Shown: piece after piece, positions 32,238 through 41,225 of the stretch
Layout: each line of letters opens with the position of its first letter
Numbering within the stretch: the stretch's first letter is position 1
DNA from: CAYOZN01 sp964408455
GTDB lineage: Bacteria > Planctomycetota > Phycisphaerae > UBA1845 > UTPLA1
Reading direction: 5' to 3'
DNA: 46,594 bases
Assembly: GCA_964408455.1 (NCBI GenBank)
Contig: CAYOZN010000035.1
Span: 1-46,594, forward strand
Translations under genes and position numbers: made by a program
The notes under the pieces: model-generated
What the model was told of the DNA's origin: nothing
The model's database searches: none
The model's input: the letters and a program-made list of their open reading frames with translations, nothing else

Positions 32238-33590
32238 ATGAAGATTCTTGTGATCGGCGGCGGTGGGCGCGAGCACGCGCTGTGTTGGAAACTGGCAAGC
32301 TCATCGCGGCGGCCGCAGCTCTTCTGCGCCCCTGGCAATGCAGGCACGTCGCGCCTGGCGACCAATATCGACATCGCCTCTGAAGACGTTGATGGCCTGC
32401 TCGCCTTTGCCAAAAAGGAAAAGTTCGATCTGACGGTGGTCGGCCCCGAAGACCCGCTTTGCAGCGGCATCGTCGACCGCTTCACCGCCGCCGGCCTTCG
32501 CATTTTCGGCCCCACGGCCGCCGCGGCTCGCATCGAAGGCGACAAGGCCTACGCCAAGAAGCTGATGCGCGAGGCCGGCGTCCCCACGGCCGAGGCCCGC
32601 ATCTTCGAGCCAACCGCCCAGGAACTCGCGCTCGCGCGCGAATCCGGCAAGCGACAGGACGGCGTGCCGCTCCCGAACATCGAAACCGGCTTCACCATGG
32701 CACGGCGCTACGTCTCCACGCGCGATGAAGGCATCGTGGTGAAGGCCGCCGGTCTGGCAAAGGGCAAGGGCGTCTTCGTCCACGACGATCCTGCCGATGC
32801 CCTGGGCACCCTCGAACGGTTGATGGTGGATCGAGAACTCGGCGACGCCGGCGCCCGCGTGGTCATCGAGGAAATCCTGACCGGTCCGGAAGTCAGCCTG
32901 ATGGCCCTGGTCGATGGTCGCACCGTCTACATATTGGAGTCCGCGGCCGACCACAAGCGCCTCGGCGAGCACGACACCGGCCCCAACACCGGCGGCATGG
33001 GCGCCTACTCGCCATCCGGGCTGCTGACGGAAGACGATCTCACCATGATTGAACGAGATATTTTTGTCTCGGTCATCGATGCCATGCGGCGCGACGATAT
33101 CGAGTTTCGCGGCGTGCTTTATGCGGGGCTGATTATCACCGCCGGCGGCCCAAAAGTGCTCGAGTTCAACTGTCGCTTCGGCGATCCCGAGGCCCAACCC
33201 CTGATGACGCGACTCCAATCGGACCTGATCGACACCATGGAGGCCGTCATCGACGGACGCCTCGATCAGACAATTCTTGAGTGGGATCGCCGCGCGTCGC
33301 TCTGCGTGGTGATGGCGTCCGGTGGTTACCCCGGCGCATACGAAAAGGGAAAACTCATTTCCGGGCTCGACGCCGCCGAGGAAGTCGAGAACGTGCAGGT
33401 CTTTCACGCCGGCACGGCGCGCGGCCCGGATGGATCCGTGGTCACCAGCGGCGGGCGCGTCCTCGGCATCACCGGCCTCGGCGAGACCATTCAGATGGCG
33501 CGCACGGCAGCGTACGAAGCCGTGCGGAAGATCTCATTTGACGGCATGGTGCTGCGCGGGGACATTGGCATGCGCGTGTCCGGTCGATGA
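32238..33590 (+). CDS. purD: Phosphoribosylamine-glycine ligase PurD
   Basis: PurD joins glycine to 5-phosphoribosylamine in purine synthesis. The start is ATG 32238, giving the canonical MKILVIGGGGREHALCWKLA. The frame is open further upstream without family sequence. The product has 450 residues. ATP-grasp motifs are in place: VGPEDPLCSGIVDRF, FGPTAAAARIEGDKAYAKKL, VVKAAGLAKGKGVFV, TGGMGAYSPSGLL and LEFNCRFGDPEAQPL. An insert of about 25 residues near 130-160 (ARESGKRQDGVPLPNIETGF) lengthens the protein beyond the usual 420-430 residues. murD follows on the same strand after 85 nt. Confidence 0.95.
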   Translation: MKILVIGGGGREHALCWKLASSSRRPQLFCAPGNAGTSRLATNIDIASEDVDGLLAFAKKEKFDLTVVGPEDPLCSGIVDRFTAAGLRIFGPTAAAARIEGDKAYAKKLMREAGVPTAEARIFEPTAQELALARESGKRQDGVPLPNIETGFTMARRYVSTRDEGIVVKAAGLAKGKGVFVHDDPADALGTLERLMVDRELGDAGARVVIEEILTGPEVSLMALVDGRTVYILESAADHKRLGEHDTGPNTGGMGAYSPSGLLTEDDLTMIERDIFVSVIDAMRRDDIEFRGVLYAGLIITAGGPKVLEFNCRFGDPEAQPLMTRLQSDLIDTMEAVIDGRLDQTILEWDRRASLCVVMASGGYPGAYEKGKLISGLDAAEEVENVQVFHAGTARGPDGSVVTSGGRVLGITGLGETIQMARTAAYEAVRKISFDGMVLRGDIGMRVSGR

Positions 33591-33675
33591 AGCCGGAATG
33601 GAGCCGGGCATCGTCACCGAGCGGTGCAGCCGTGGCGTGTGTCCCGGTCGACGGACGAAAGCGCATGGAAGTGCG

Positions 33676-35061
33676 ATGATGGAATTGACTGGAAAACGCG
33701 TCGTCGTCATGGGGCTGGGACGCTTTGGCGGCGGCATTGGCGTCACGAAGTGGCTGGCACGGCACGGCGCGCGCGTGCTGGTCACAGACCAGGCCCGGGC
33801 AGAAGACCTCCAGCCAAGCATTGCGGCATTGGAAGGTCTGCAAATCGAGTACCGCCTCGGCTCTCACGACGAAAAAGACCTCGAAGGATGCGATCTGCTG
33901 GTGGTCAGCCCCGCCGTAGACAAGGCCCGCTCCGAGTTTTTCCAACGGGCGCAGTCGCGCGGGATTCCCTGGACCAGCGAAATGAACCTCTTCCTGGAGG
34001 GCTGCCGCGCGAAGCTGGTCGGCATCACCGGCGCCGTGGGCAAAAGCACGACGACGGCAATGATCGGCGCCATTCTGGATGCGGCGAGCCAGGCGCCGTC
34101 GTGGCGATATGGCCGCGTCTTCACCGGCGGCAACATCGGCCGCTCGCTTCTCGATGAACTGCCCTCGATCGGTCCCGAGGACGTGGTCGTGCTGGAGCTG
34201 TCGAGCTTCCAGCTCGAAGATGCGGCGCAGCTGCAACGAAGCCCGGCCATCGCGTTGGTCACCAATTTCCGCGAGAACCATCTCGATCGGCACGGCACCA
34301 TCGAGTCCTATGCCGCGGCCAAGGCCAACCTGTACAGCTTTCAACAGCCGGGAGACTGGCGGCTCTTCCCCCTCGATGGCGGCATTGAGCGGCTACCCGG
34401 CAGCGATGCCACGTGGGCCGGCCTCGTGCGCTTCGGCATCGATGACGACGGGTGCGCCGTCCTTGAGCAGGTCTCCCGCGGGGTGCTTCGGCGCGAGCGT
34501 GTCGGACTGCGGCTGGCGATTCCGGGCCGGCACAATGTGCAGAACGCCGCCGGCGCAATGGGCGTGGCGCGAATCCTCGGCGTGGATGACGATGTCAGCA
34601 GGAAGGCACTTCAGTCATTCCGCGGCCTGGCCCACCGGCTCGAGTTCGTGCGCGAGTGGCGCGGCATAAAATTCTTTAACGACTCCAAGGCCACATCCCC
34701 CGAAGCGGCCATGACCTCGCTGAAGGCGTTTGATGCGCCGGTGATTCTGCTGGCCGGCGGCTCCGACAAGGGCAGCTCATACGCCGATTTCGGCCGCATG
34801 GCGGCCCAGCGCGCCCGGGCCGTCGTCTGCATCGGCGACACGCGTGAGCGAATCGCGGAAGAGGTGCGTCGCGCCGCCGGCGCGGCCTCGTCGCCGGCGC
34901 TTCGCCTTGCCGGGGACTTCCCTTCGGCCATCCGGGATGCGGCAACACTTGCCCAGCCCGGCGACGTCGTCCTGCTCAGTCCCGGCTGCGCCAGTTACGA
35001 CTGGTTCAAAAACTATGAAGATCGCGGCGACCAGTTCAAGCAGATCGCCAACGGCCTGTAG
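33676..35061 (+). CDS. murD: UDP-N-acetylmuramoylalanine-D-glutamate ligase MurD
   Basis: MurD adds D-Glu to UDP-MurNAc-Ala in the cytoplasmic stage of murein synthesis. The start is ATG 33676 (or 33679), giving about 461 residues. The frame is open upstream through purD but without family sequence. Motifs: VVVMGLGRFGGGIGVTKWLA, the ATP-binding GITGAVGKST at 116-125, FTGGNIGRSLL, ELSSFQLED, TNFRENHLDRHGT, NDSKATSPEA and LSPGCASYDWFKNYEDRGDQ. The ATP loop has Val-Gly-Lys-Ser in place of the common Asn-Gly-Lys-Thr. Its presence with anmK and murQ indicates a cell that makes and recycles peptidoglycan. Confidence 0.93.
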   Translation: MMELTGKRVVVMGLGRFGGGIGVTKWLARHGARVLVTDQARAEDLQPSIAALEGLQIEYRLGSHDEKDLEGCDLLVVSPAVDKARSEFFQRAQSRGIPWTSEMNLFLEGCRAKLVGITGAVGKSTTTAMIGAILDAASQAPSWRYGRVFTGGNIGRSLLDELPSIGPEDVVVLELSSFQLEDAAQLQRSPAIALVTNFRENHLDRHGTIESYAAAKANLYSFQQPGDWRLFPLDGGIERLPGSDATWAGLVRFGIDDDGCAVLEQVSRGVLRRERVGLRLAIPGRHNVQNAAGAMGVARILGVDDDVSRKALQSFRGLAHRLEFVREWRGIKFFNDSKATSPEAAMTSLKAFDAPVILLAGGSDKGSSYADFGRMAAQRARAVVCIGDTRERIAEEVRRAAGAASSPALRLAGDFPSAIRDAATLAQPGDVVLLSPGCASYDWFKNYEDRGDQFKQIANGL

Positions 35062-35118
35062 CAATTCGTCTCAATTCGCGTGGCGCGGGCGACGCGCTTG
35101 TGCCGCTGCTGCGTCAGC

Positions 35119-36690
35119 TCACGATTTGGCAAAGCGCATCTGGTCCGGCGTTTCCCCGGTCACGACCCGCGCCCGGCCATTTGCTGACAAGTGCTCCAAT
35201 AGCGCGAAAACCGTCTCGACCGCCTCCGGCCGGCCGATCGCCGCCGCCAGCGATTCCGCCGTTCGCGGGTCGGTCGAGAGCGCCTTCTCAAGCTTGACCT
35301 GAAGCGTCAGTGCCGCGGTGGCGGCCTTCTTGCCGGCTTCGACGCCGGGTTGGTGATAGGCGTTGATATTCACCAGCGACGCATAGAAACCCACCGCCCG
35401 TTCGAATAACGCGATCAGCGCCCCCAGCGTGAAGGCATCGACGCGCCGCAGGGTGATGGTCATTGATTGGCGATCGTTGTCCGACAGTGCCGTCCGCGTG
35501 CCCAGGTAGAATCCGTGCAGATAATCGCCGGCCGTCACATTTTGCTCCACTTCGAGCCGGGATCCGCCGTTTTCCAGGACGCGGATGAACGTCAGGAAGA
35601 AGTTGTTGACGCCGTCGCGAAGCTGCTGCACGTAGGCGTGCTGATCGGTCGAGCCCTTGTTGCCATACACCGTGATGCCCTGTTCGGCCCGTTTCCCGGA
35701 CAGGTCCGTCTGCTTGCCCAGCGACTCCATCACGAGCTGCTGGAGATAGCGGGGGAAAAGCGCCAGCCGGTCGCTGTAAGGCAGCACGACCATGTCCTTC
35801 TCGCCGCGACCGCCCGTCGCGAAGTGCCACATTAATGCCAGCAGCGCTGCCGGGTTTCTTGCAGTATCGCGCAGGCGCGTGATGTCATCGCAGGCCGCCG
35901 CCCCTGCCAGAAAGGCCTCCACGTCCGCCCGCAGCAGGGCCGCCGACACCAGGCCCACCGGGCTCGTCACGCTGGTGCGCCCGCCAACAAAATCCCACAT
36001 CGGAAATCGCGCCAGCCATTTCTCGTTCGCCGCCTGCGTGTCGAGACTCGATCCGGCGCCCGTAATGGCAGCGGCATGACGAGGGAACTCGAGCCCCGCC
36101 GAGCGATACGCCTCCGACGCCAGCAGCATGCCGTTGCGCGTCTCGGGCGTGGTGCCGCTCTTGCTGATGACAAGGCACAGCGTTTCGCCCAACACCTCTT
36201 TCTGCGCGCCGAGGACGCGTGCAATGCCGTCCGGATCGGTGTTGTCCAGGAAGTGAATGCCCATCGGCCTGCCCGCGTGATAGAGGGCATCCGCGAGGAG
36301 CATCGGCCCCAGGGCCGAGCCGCCGATTCCGATCAGAAGAACTTGTCGAAACTTCGGCCGCGTGGCCGGCGCGATCTTGCCCGCGTGAATCGCCGCGGCG
36401 AATGCCTCCGCCGCGCGGATCGCCGAATTGATCTGGTCCTGAATTTCCGGCTTCGGCGACAGGTGCGGCGCGCGCAGCCAGTAATGACCGACCATGCGCC
36501 GCTCGTCCGGGTTGGCCACGGCGCCGCGCTCGAGCGCATCCATCGCGTCATAAGCGAGGCTCATCTTGATTGCCATGCCGTCGAGAAACGCCTCGTCAAA
36601 ATGCATGCGGCTGATGTCCAGCGCCAGACCGATTTCGGGGCAGGGGCAGTAATACGTCCGGAATCGTTGCCACTGAGCCTTGCTGTCCAT
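35119..36690 (-). CDS. pgi: Glucose-6-phosphate isomerase Pgi
   Basis: This 523-residue enzyme interconverts glucose-6-phosphate and fructose-6-phosphate. GGAGG lies 6 nt before ATG 36690-36688, which fixes the start. Family elements: LLIGIGGSALGPMLLADAL, HFLDNTDPDGIARVL, VISKSGTTPETRNGML, FVGGRTSVTSPVGLVSAALL, KGSTDQHAYVQQLRDG with the catalytic Gln/His region, and NINAYHQPGVEAGKKAA near the C-terminus. It is convergent with murD (57 nt apart) and divergent from the AhpD-like gene. Confidence 0.95.
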   Translation of the reverse strand: MDSKAQWQRFRTYYCPCPEIGLALDISRMHFDEAFLDGMAIKMSLAYDAMDALERGAVANPDERRMVGHYWLRAPHLSPKPEIQDQINSAIRAAEAFAAAIHAGKIAPATRPKFRQVLLIGIGGSALGPMLLADALYHAGRPMGIHFLDNTDPDGIARVLGAQKEVLGETLCLVISKSGTTPETRNGMLLASEAYRSAGLEFPRHAAAITGAGSSLDTQAANEKWLARFPMWDFVGGRTSVTSPVGLVSAALLRADVEAFLAGAAACDDITRLRDTARNPAALLALMWHFATGGRGEKDMVVLPYSDRLALFPRYLQQLVMESLGKQTDLSGKRAEQGITVYGNKGSTDQHAYVQQLRDGVNNFFLTFIRVLENGGSRLEVEQNVTAGDYLHGFYLGTRTALSDNDRQSMTITLRRVDAFTLGALIALFERAVGFYASLVNINAYHQPGVEAGKKAATAALTLQVKLEKALSTDPRTAESLAAAIGRPEAVETVFALLEHLSANGRARVVTGETPDQMRFAKS

Positions 36691-36800
36691 GCGGCGCCTC
36701 CCTGTTCGCAGAACGCAATCGTCAGATCAGACTTGATGGTGCGCAAAGTATGATCGGCAACGCCCCGATGCAAGCGAATTGCGATCGGTAGTTCGTGTTG

Positions 36801-36828
36801 TTGCGCGACGTCCCGCCTCTGCTACAAT
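36801..36828 (+). promoter_or_regulatory. Probable promoter of the AhpD-like gene
   Basis: TACAAT at 36823-36828 is a near-consensus -10 element. TTGCGC at 36801-36806 stands 16 nt upstream. The start codon is 20 nt after the -10 box, so the leader would be only about 14 nt, enough to include the GGGAG ribosome site. Confidence 0.55.
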
Positions 36829-36848
36829 AAGCCTCCGGGAGAACCCTT

Positions 36849-37481
36849 ATGTCGTGGATCAGGACCGTTTCGGATGACGATGCCCGGGGCCGGCTCAAGG
36901 CCCTTTACGATGCCGCCATCGGCCGCGCCGGCCGGGTATACAACATCGTGCGCGTCATGGGACTCGCGCCCGCGACTTTGGACGCGTCCATGTCGCTCTA
37001 TCGCGCCGCGATGTTCAACCCTTCACCGCTCTCGCGGGCGCAGCGCGAACTGCTTGCCACCGTCGTCAGTACCGAAAACGAGTGTTTCTACTGAGTGCAT
37101 GCCCACGCCAACGATCTCCGTGCCGAGGTCGCCCGCGACTGGGAAACGCTGACCGGCCAGACGTCGCCGCCGGGAGAGGCCGCGCTCGATGCCTTCGTAC
37201 ACGGCGTCGTTGACGACTGGCGCACGGTGCAGGTCACTGCGCCCTTGCGACTCATGCTCGACTGGACGGCGAGGATCACGCGCACGCCGGCGGCGTGCAG
37301 CAAACGCGATATCGCGGAACTCCAGAATGCCGGGTGGAGCGACGCCGCCATTCACGACGCCGCGCAGGTGGTTGCCTATTTCAATTACATCAACCGGATC
37401 GCGGATGCGCTGGGTGTGAAGGAGGAGCCGGGCATGCGGCTCTGGGGAAAGACGCGGCTGCGAGATGCGCTCAGGCGGTGA
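36849..37481 (+). CDS. AhpD-like peroxidase-related protein, probable selenoprotein (Sec at codon 82)
   Basis: ATG 36849 has GGGAG 7-8 nt upstream. The frame encodes MSWIRTVSDDDARGRLKALY ... SRAQRELLATVVSTENECFY, then TGA at 37092-37094, and continues in the same frame as VHAHANDLRAEVARDWETLT to a stop at 37479-37481. The whole is 210 residues, a full-length carboxymuconolactone decarboxylase/AhpD-like protein. Family members carry CxxCxxxH. Here the pattern is Cys79-Phe-Tyr-TGA82-Val-His-Ala-His86, so the TGA occupies exactly the second redox Cys. AhpD-like selenoproteins are an established group. A SECIS-like hairpin follows 24 nt downstream. The alternative is a pseudogene or base error (TGC or TGT to TGA). 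The predicted role is thiol peroxidase or disulfide redox chemistry. No selA, selB, selC or selD is in the window. Confidence 0.8.
37112..37131 (+). promoter_or_regulatory. SECIS-like hairpin downstream of the in-frame TGA
   Basis: CGATCTC (37112-37118) pairs with GAGGTCG (37125-37131), with one T-G wobble, around the 6-nt loop CGTGCC. The loop starts 24 nt after the TGA. Known bacterial SECIS elements have a small apical loop within roughly 16-37 nt of the UGA and a G among the first loop bases, which this satisfies. CCCA (37102-37105) and TGGG (37140-37143) could extend the stem. Confidence 0.6.
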
Positions 37482-37686
37482 TGTCGAGCTGATTGGCGAT
37501 GGCGTCGGACACCGACGTGACGCCCTGTGCCATGTTCTGCTGTGCCGCCTCGAGGAGTTGCACGACCGCATTGCCCTGTGACCGTTGCGAGTTCATCATT
37601 TTGGCGGCCACCGCGTATTGAATTGCGGCCTGAGTCTCGGCGGCGCGAAGGGCGGTCATGGCAGAAGCGATGGAAGCGGCGTCCAT
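37471..37686 (-). CDS. YjfB-like putative motility protein
   Basis: A 71-residue protein starting at ATG 37686-37684, with AGGGA about 6 nt upstream. It reads MDAASIASAMTALRAAETQA, then IQYAVAAKMMNSQRSQGNAV and VQLLEAAQQNMAQGV. That is the helix-turn-helix-like layout of the small YjfB family, annotated as a putative motility protein of unknown mechanism. It is rich in Ala and Gln and has no signal peptide. Its last 11 nt overlap, tail to tail, the end of the AhpD-like gene. Pilus ATPase genes start about 300 nt away, divergently. Confidence 0.8.
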   Translation of the reverse strand: MDAASIASAMTALRAAETQAAIQYAVAAKMMNSQRSQGNAVVQLLEAAQQNMAQGVTSVSDAIANQLDITA

Positions 37687-37989
37687 GATTGTCCCTTTCG
37701 GACGTATGGCGGTTTTCCTTGAGCAAAACGCCGTTCCGCCGCGCCGGAACTGCCACCGCTGGGCGCTGGCGAGTATTCAAGCCGTGAGTAATCGGACCCG
37801 CCGGGTCCCGGCCCTTCTTGAACACATTCGTAAGACCCGTAGAATTAAGGGACTACACGCCCGCCGCGGATCGGCCGACTGCCCGCCCTCACGCCGTGGC
37901 GACGCCCGTGGACAACCTTGCATTGCCGATCGGCATTCGTCAGTGAACGCTGGCATCGAGTGCCGATTGGCCCGGAGTGGACCAGACAC
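37687..37989. other. Divergent intergenic region between the yjfB-like gene and pilT
   Basis: About 300 nt that must carry promoters for both directions. Short open frames here lack coding character. I see no convincing -35/-10 pair, hairpin or repeat. Confidence 0.45.
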
Positions 37990-39168
37990 ATGGACATCGA
38001 TCCCGATTTGCATTCCGCGGACGATCCGAACCCCGTTGATGTGCACGAAGTGCACGCCACATCGGATAAGGCCCGAAACCCGAAGATCAACCGCCTCTTC
38101 AAGGCATGTTGCAAGCTTCAGGCCAGCGACATCCACTTGAAGGCCGGAGCGCCGCCGCGATTTCGTATCGCCGGCGACGTCCGGCTCGCCCAGGAGGATG
38201 TCCTCAGCTCCACCGAAATCGAAGACATGATCTTCGAAGTCGTCAGCGAAAAACAGAAGAGATACTTTTTTGAGCACGGCGCGCTCGACTTTGCCCACCA
38301 GGTGCCCGGCCTCGATCGATTCCGCGTGAACGTGTTCCGCCAGCGCGGCATGACGTCCGTTGCCGCCCGCCGCGTCACCAAGGAGATTCGCACGTTTGAG
38401 GAACTCGGGGTGCCGCCGGTCTTGCGCGAAGTTGCCAAGCTGCATCAGGGCCTGATTCTGCTCGCCGGTATCACCGGCTCCGGCAAGTCGACGACCATCG
38501 CGGCAATGATCAACGAGATCAACATCAGCCGGGCCTGCCACATCGTCACGATCGAGGACCCGATCGAATACATCTTCGAAGACAAAAAGGCGTTTATCAA
38601 TCAGCGCGAAATCGGCATCGACGTTCAGGACTTCCACTCCGCGTTGAAGTATCTGATGCGCGAGGACCCGGACGTGGTGCTCGTCGGCGAAATGCGCGAC
38701 CGCGAAACGTTCGAGGCCGCCATGCACGCATCCGAAACGGGCCATCTCGTCTTCGGTACGATTCACGCATCCAGCGCCTCGCAGACGATCACGCGCATTC
38801 TCGATTTGTTTCCTGAAGAGGCCCGCGGGCTGATTCGGCAGTCCCTGGTGTTCAATCTGAAGAGCGTCGTCTGCCAGAAACTGCTGCCCAGCATTCAGCC
38901 CGGCCGATCGCGCATCCCCTGCTGCGAAATCATGATCGTCAACGCATCCATCCGTAAGCTGCTGGCCGAGGGCCGCGATTTTGAGATCAACGCCGTGCTC
39001 AAGGGTTCCACCCAGGAGGGCATGCAGGACTTCACCGAGGCCCTGCACCAGCTGGTCACAAAGGAAATTCTGGACGTCAAGGTTGCCATGGAAGTGGCGC
39101 CCAATCCCGATGAGCTTAAGATGCGGCTGAAGGGTATCCGCTCCGGCGCGTCGGCGATTCTCGGCTAA
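37990..39168 (+). CDS. pilT: Type IV pilus retraction ATPase PilT
   Basis: This 392-residue protein starts at ATG 37990 (MDIDPDLHSADDPNPVDVHE). The first 35 residues are an acidic extension. The PilT/GspE fold follows: KLQASDIHLKAGAPPRFRI, Walker A GITGSGKSTT at 160-169, the Asp box TIEDPIEYIFEDKKAFINQR, Walker B PDVVLVGEMRDRETFEAA and the His box TGHLVFGTIHASSASQTI. The PilT-specific AIRNLIRE-type end is not obvious, so a PilU-like paralog is also possible. It powers pilus retraction and twitching at the inner membrane. It begins a four-gene co-directional cluster. Confidence 0.92.
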   Translation: MDIDPDLHSADDPNPVDVHEVHATSDKARNPKINRLFKACCKLQASDIHLKAGAPPRFRIAGDVRLAQEDVLSSTEIEDMIFEVVSEKQKRYFFEHGALDFAHQVPGLDRFRVNVFRQRGMTSVAARRVTKEIRTFEELGVPPVLREVAKLHQGLILLAGITGSGKSTTIAAMINEINISRACHIVTIEDPIEYIFEDKKAFINQREIGIDVQDFHSALKYLMREDPDVVLVGEMRDRETFEAAMHASETGHLVFGTIHASSASQTITRILDLFPEEARGLIRQSLVFNLKSVVCQKLLPSIQPGRSRIPCCEIMIVNASIRKLLAEGRDFEINAVLKGSTQEGMQDFTEALHQLVTKEILDVKVAMEVAPNPDELKMRLKGIRSGASAILG

Positions 39169-39310
39169 CGCGTTTGAGCCGCGCCGGCGGGCGACGCGTG
39201 GCGAAGATGCGATTTCGCGATGAATACGGCCCGCCACGGGAGAAGGATGACGTCGCAATCTGGTTTAACCAAGATGAATCGCCCGGGATTCCTGCTCCGC
39301 GGAAAGCGAA

Positions 39311-41026
39311 ATGGCACGCGTTGAAATCACCAGTCAGGGCCGGAAGCGCGTCGTGCTTTTTGACAGCCCGCTGCTCTCGATCGGCCGGCTCCCCGGCAAC
39401 GACATCGTCCTCGACGACAAGGCCGCCTCCCGCAAACACTGCACCCTGGAGAACCGCGACGGTTCCATCTTTGTCACCGACCTGAAGAGCCACAACGGCA
39501 CCTGGGTCGGCGAAAACAGGATCGTCGAGGCCGAGCTTTCGTTCGGCGACGTCTTCCGCATCGGCGCCACCCTGCTTCGCCTCCTGCCGGACGCCGCCGA
39601 CGAAAAATTTGTCGCGGTGCCGACCGCGCAGGTCGTCGAAGAGGAGGTGGACGAACTTCCGCCGCCGGCCACCGACACCTCTGCCGTTACCACGGCACTG
39701 GCGGCACGCTCGATTGCGGGGGGGCCGCTGTCCAAGCAGCTCGCGCCGCTCATGGCCGCCTGCGTCAACGTGCCCAAGCCCCCCGGCGCGCCCGAAGCCA
39801 GCAAGGAACTTCGCCTGCTCACCAAGCGCGCCAAGGAAATCACTCAATCCGACGGCAAAATGGACAAGGCCGCCGACGCCATCGAGGCCCTTCGCCAGCT
39901 CCTGTTCGTCGCCTTCCGCACCCGCGCGACGGATATCCACATCGAGCCCAAGACCGAAACCTATGTCGTCCGCTTCCGCATCGACGGCCTGATGCACACC
40001 GTCGGACAGGTCACCTCCAAGATGGGCGTGGCCATCCTCAACGTCATCAAGATTCTCTGCGAGGCCGACATCGCCAAGAAAAGCATCGTGCAGGAAGGCA
40101 ATTTCTCCACCGAAATGGCCAGCCGTCGAGTGGACTTCCGCGTGAACCTTACGCCCACCGTGCACGGGCAGAAGCTGGCGTTGCGGTTCCTCGACAAGGG
40201 CACGGTGCCCGACAACTTCGCCGCCCTCGGCATTGCCGAGTCGGCCACGGCGGAGCTTGAACGCATCTGCAATCAGGATTCCGGCATGGTGATCCTGGCT
40301 GGTCCGACCGGCAGCGGCAAAACCACGACGCTTTACACCGCGCTTCGCAGCATCAACGCCGATCTTCGCAACATCGTCACGATTGAGGATCCCGTGGAGT
40401 ACGAACTGCCGTCTACGACGCAGATCAGCATCGATGCGCGGCACGATCTGACATTTGCCTCGGTACTGTCCTCGGTTCTGCGGCAGGACCCGGATGTCAT
40501 CCTGGTTGGTGAAATCCGCGATCAGGAGACGGCCAAGATGGCCATGCAGGCCGCCACGACCGGTCACCTGGTCTTCACGACCCTGCATGCTCGGGATACC
40601 GTCGGCACGATTTTTCGTCTGCTCGATTTGGGGGTGGAGCCGTTTCTATTGGCCAGTTCGATCACCGCCTGCGTCTCGCAACGCCTGGTGCGAACGCTGT
40701 GTCAACACTGCAAGCGGCCCTACAAGCCCGACGCCGCCCAGATCAGGGCCATGGGCCTGGAAGGGCGGAATTACAGCCACTTCTATGACGCCGTGGGCTG
40801 CAAACGCTGTATGAACGTGGGCTTCCGCGGACGGACGGCCCTCTTCGAGATGCTTATGTTCAACAGCCAGCTCAGGGACGTGATCCTGACCCGGCCGACC
40901 ATCTCGGAGATTCGCAAGGCCGCCGGGGAATGGATGTTCGAAACCCTGGTCGAGTGCGGGCACCGCAAGGTGATGGAGGGGGTCACCACGTTCAAGGAAG
41001 TGGAGCGCGTGGCCGGCATGGCCTGA
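39311..41026 (+). CDS. FHA-domain/PilB-type pilus assembly ATPase fusion
   Basis: A 571-residue protein from ATG 39311. Residues 1-95 are an FHA domain: LLSIGRLPGNDIVLDDKAAS, RKHCTLE and DLKSHNGTWVGENRIVEA carry the phosphothreonine-binding residues. After a Pro/Ala linker, residues of about 180-570 are a GspE/PilB ATPase: RATDIHIEPK, Walker A GPTGSGKTTT at 331-340, IEDPVEYELPSTTQI, Walker B QDPDVILVGEIRDQET and the His box TGHLVFTTLHARDTVG. A four-Cys zinc site is present (LCQHC ... CKRCMNVGFRGR). PilB drives pilus extension. The FHA domain replaces the usual N-terminal MshEN/GSPII region and suggests control by threonine phosphorylation. ATPase motifs are intact. Confidence 0.9.
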   Translation: MARVEITSQGRKRVVLFDSPLLSIGRLPGNDIVLDDKAASRKHCTLENRDGSIFVTDLKSHNGTWVGENRIVEAELSFGDVFRIGATLLRLLPDAADEKFVAVPTAQVVEEEVDELPPPATDTSAVTTALAARSIAGGPLSKQLAPLMAACVNVPKPPGAPEASKELRLLTKRAKEITQSDGKMDKAADAIEALRQLLFVAFRTRATDIHIEPKTETYVVRFRIDGLMHTVGQVTSKMGVAILNVIKILCEADIAKKSIVQEGNFSTEMASRRVDFRVNLTPTVHGQKLALRFLDKGTVPDNFAALGIAESATAELERICNQDSGMVILAGPTGSGKTTTLYTALRSINADLRNIVTIEDPVEYELPSTTQISIDARHDLTFASVLSSVLRQDPDVILVGEIRDQETAKMAMQAATTGHLVFTTLHARDTVGTIFRLLDLGVEPFLLASSITACVSQRLVRTLCQHCKRPYKPDAAQIRAMGLEGRNYSHFYDAVGCKRCMNVGFRGRTALFEMLMFNSQLRDVILTRPTISEIRKAAGEWMFETLVECGHRKVMEGVTTFKEVERVAGMA

Positions 41027-41225
41027 TTGGGGCACGTGCGGAGCCGGGAGGGGCCTTCGGTCCCGCCTCAGTCGAGCCGTTCTGCCGCGGGACGCGGCCG
41101 GGCTGGCAGCGTCCCCTAATTCCGACAGCGGCGTGCCTGTATCCGTTCCATTTGCGGAGCCGGGACTATAAAATGGCCATTTTCATACCTCTTACGCCCG
41201 GACAATCCAGATTGCACGGTTGCCT

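Noticed and set aside
32301..33407. A 368-codon open frame on the minus strand
   Set aside because: Antisense to purD, with no domain character.
36849..37094. Truncated 81-residue protein followed by a separate gene starting with GTG at 37095
   Set aside because: Both parts are one family member in one frame, and the only interruption is a TGA at a conserved redox Cys position. The selenoprotein reading is simpler.
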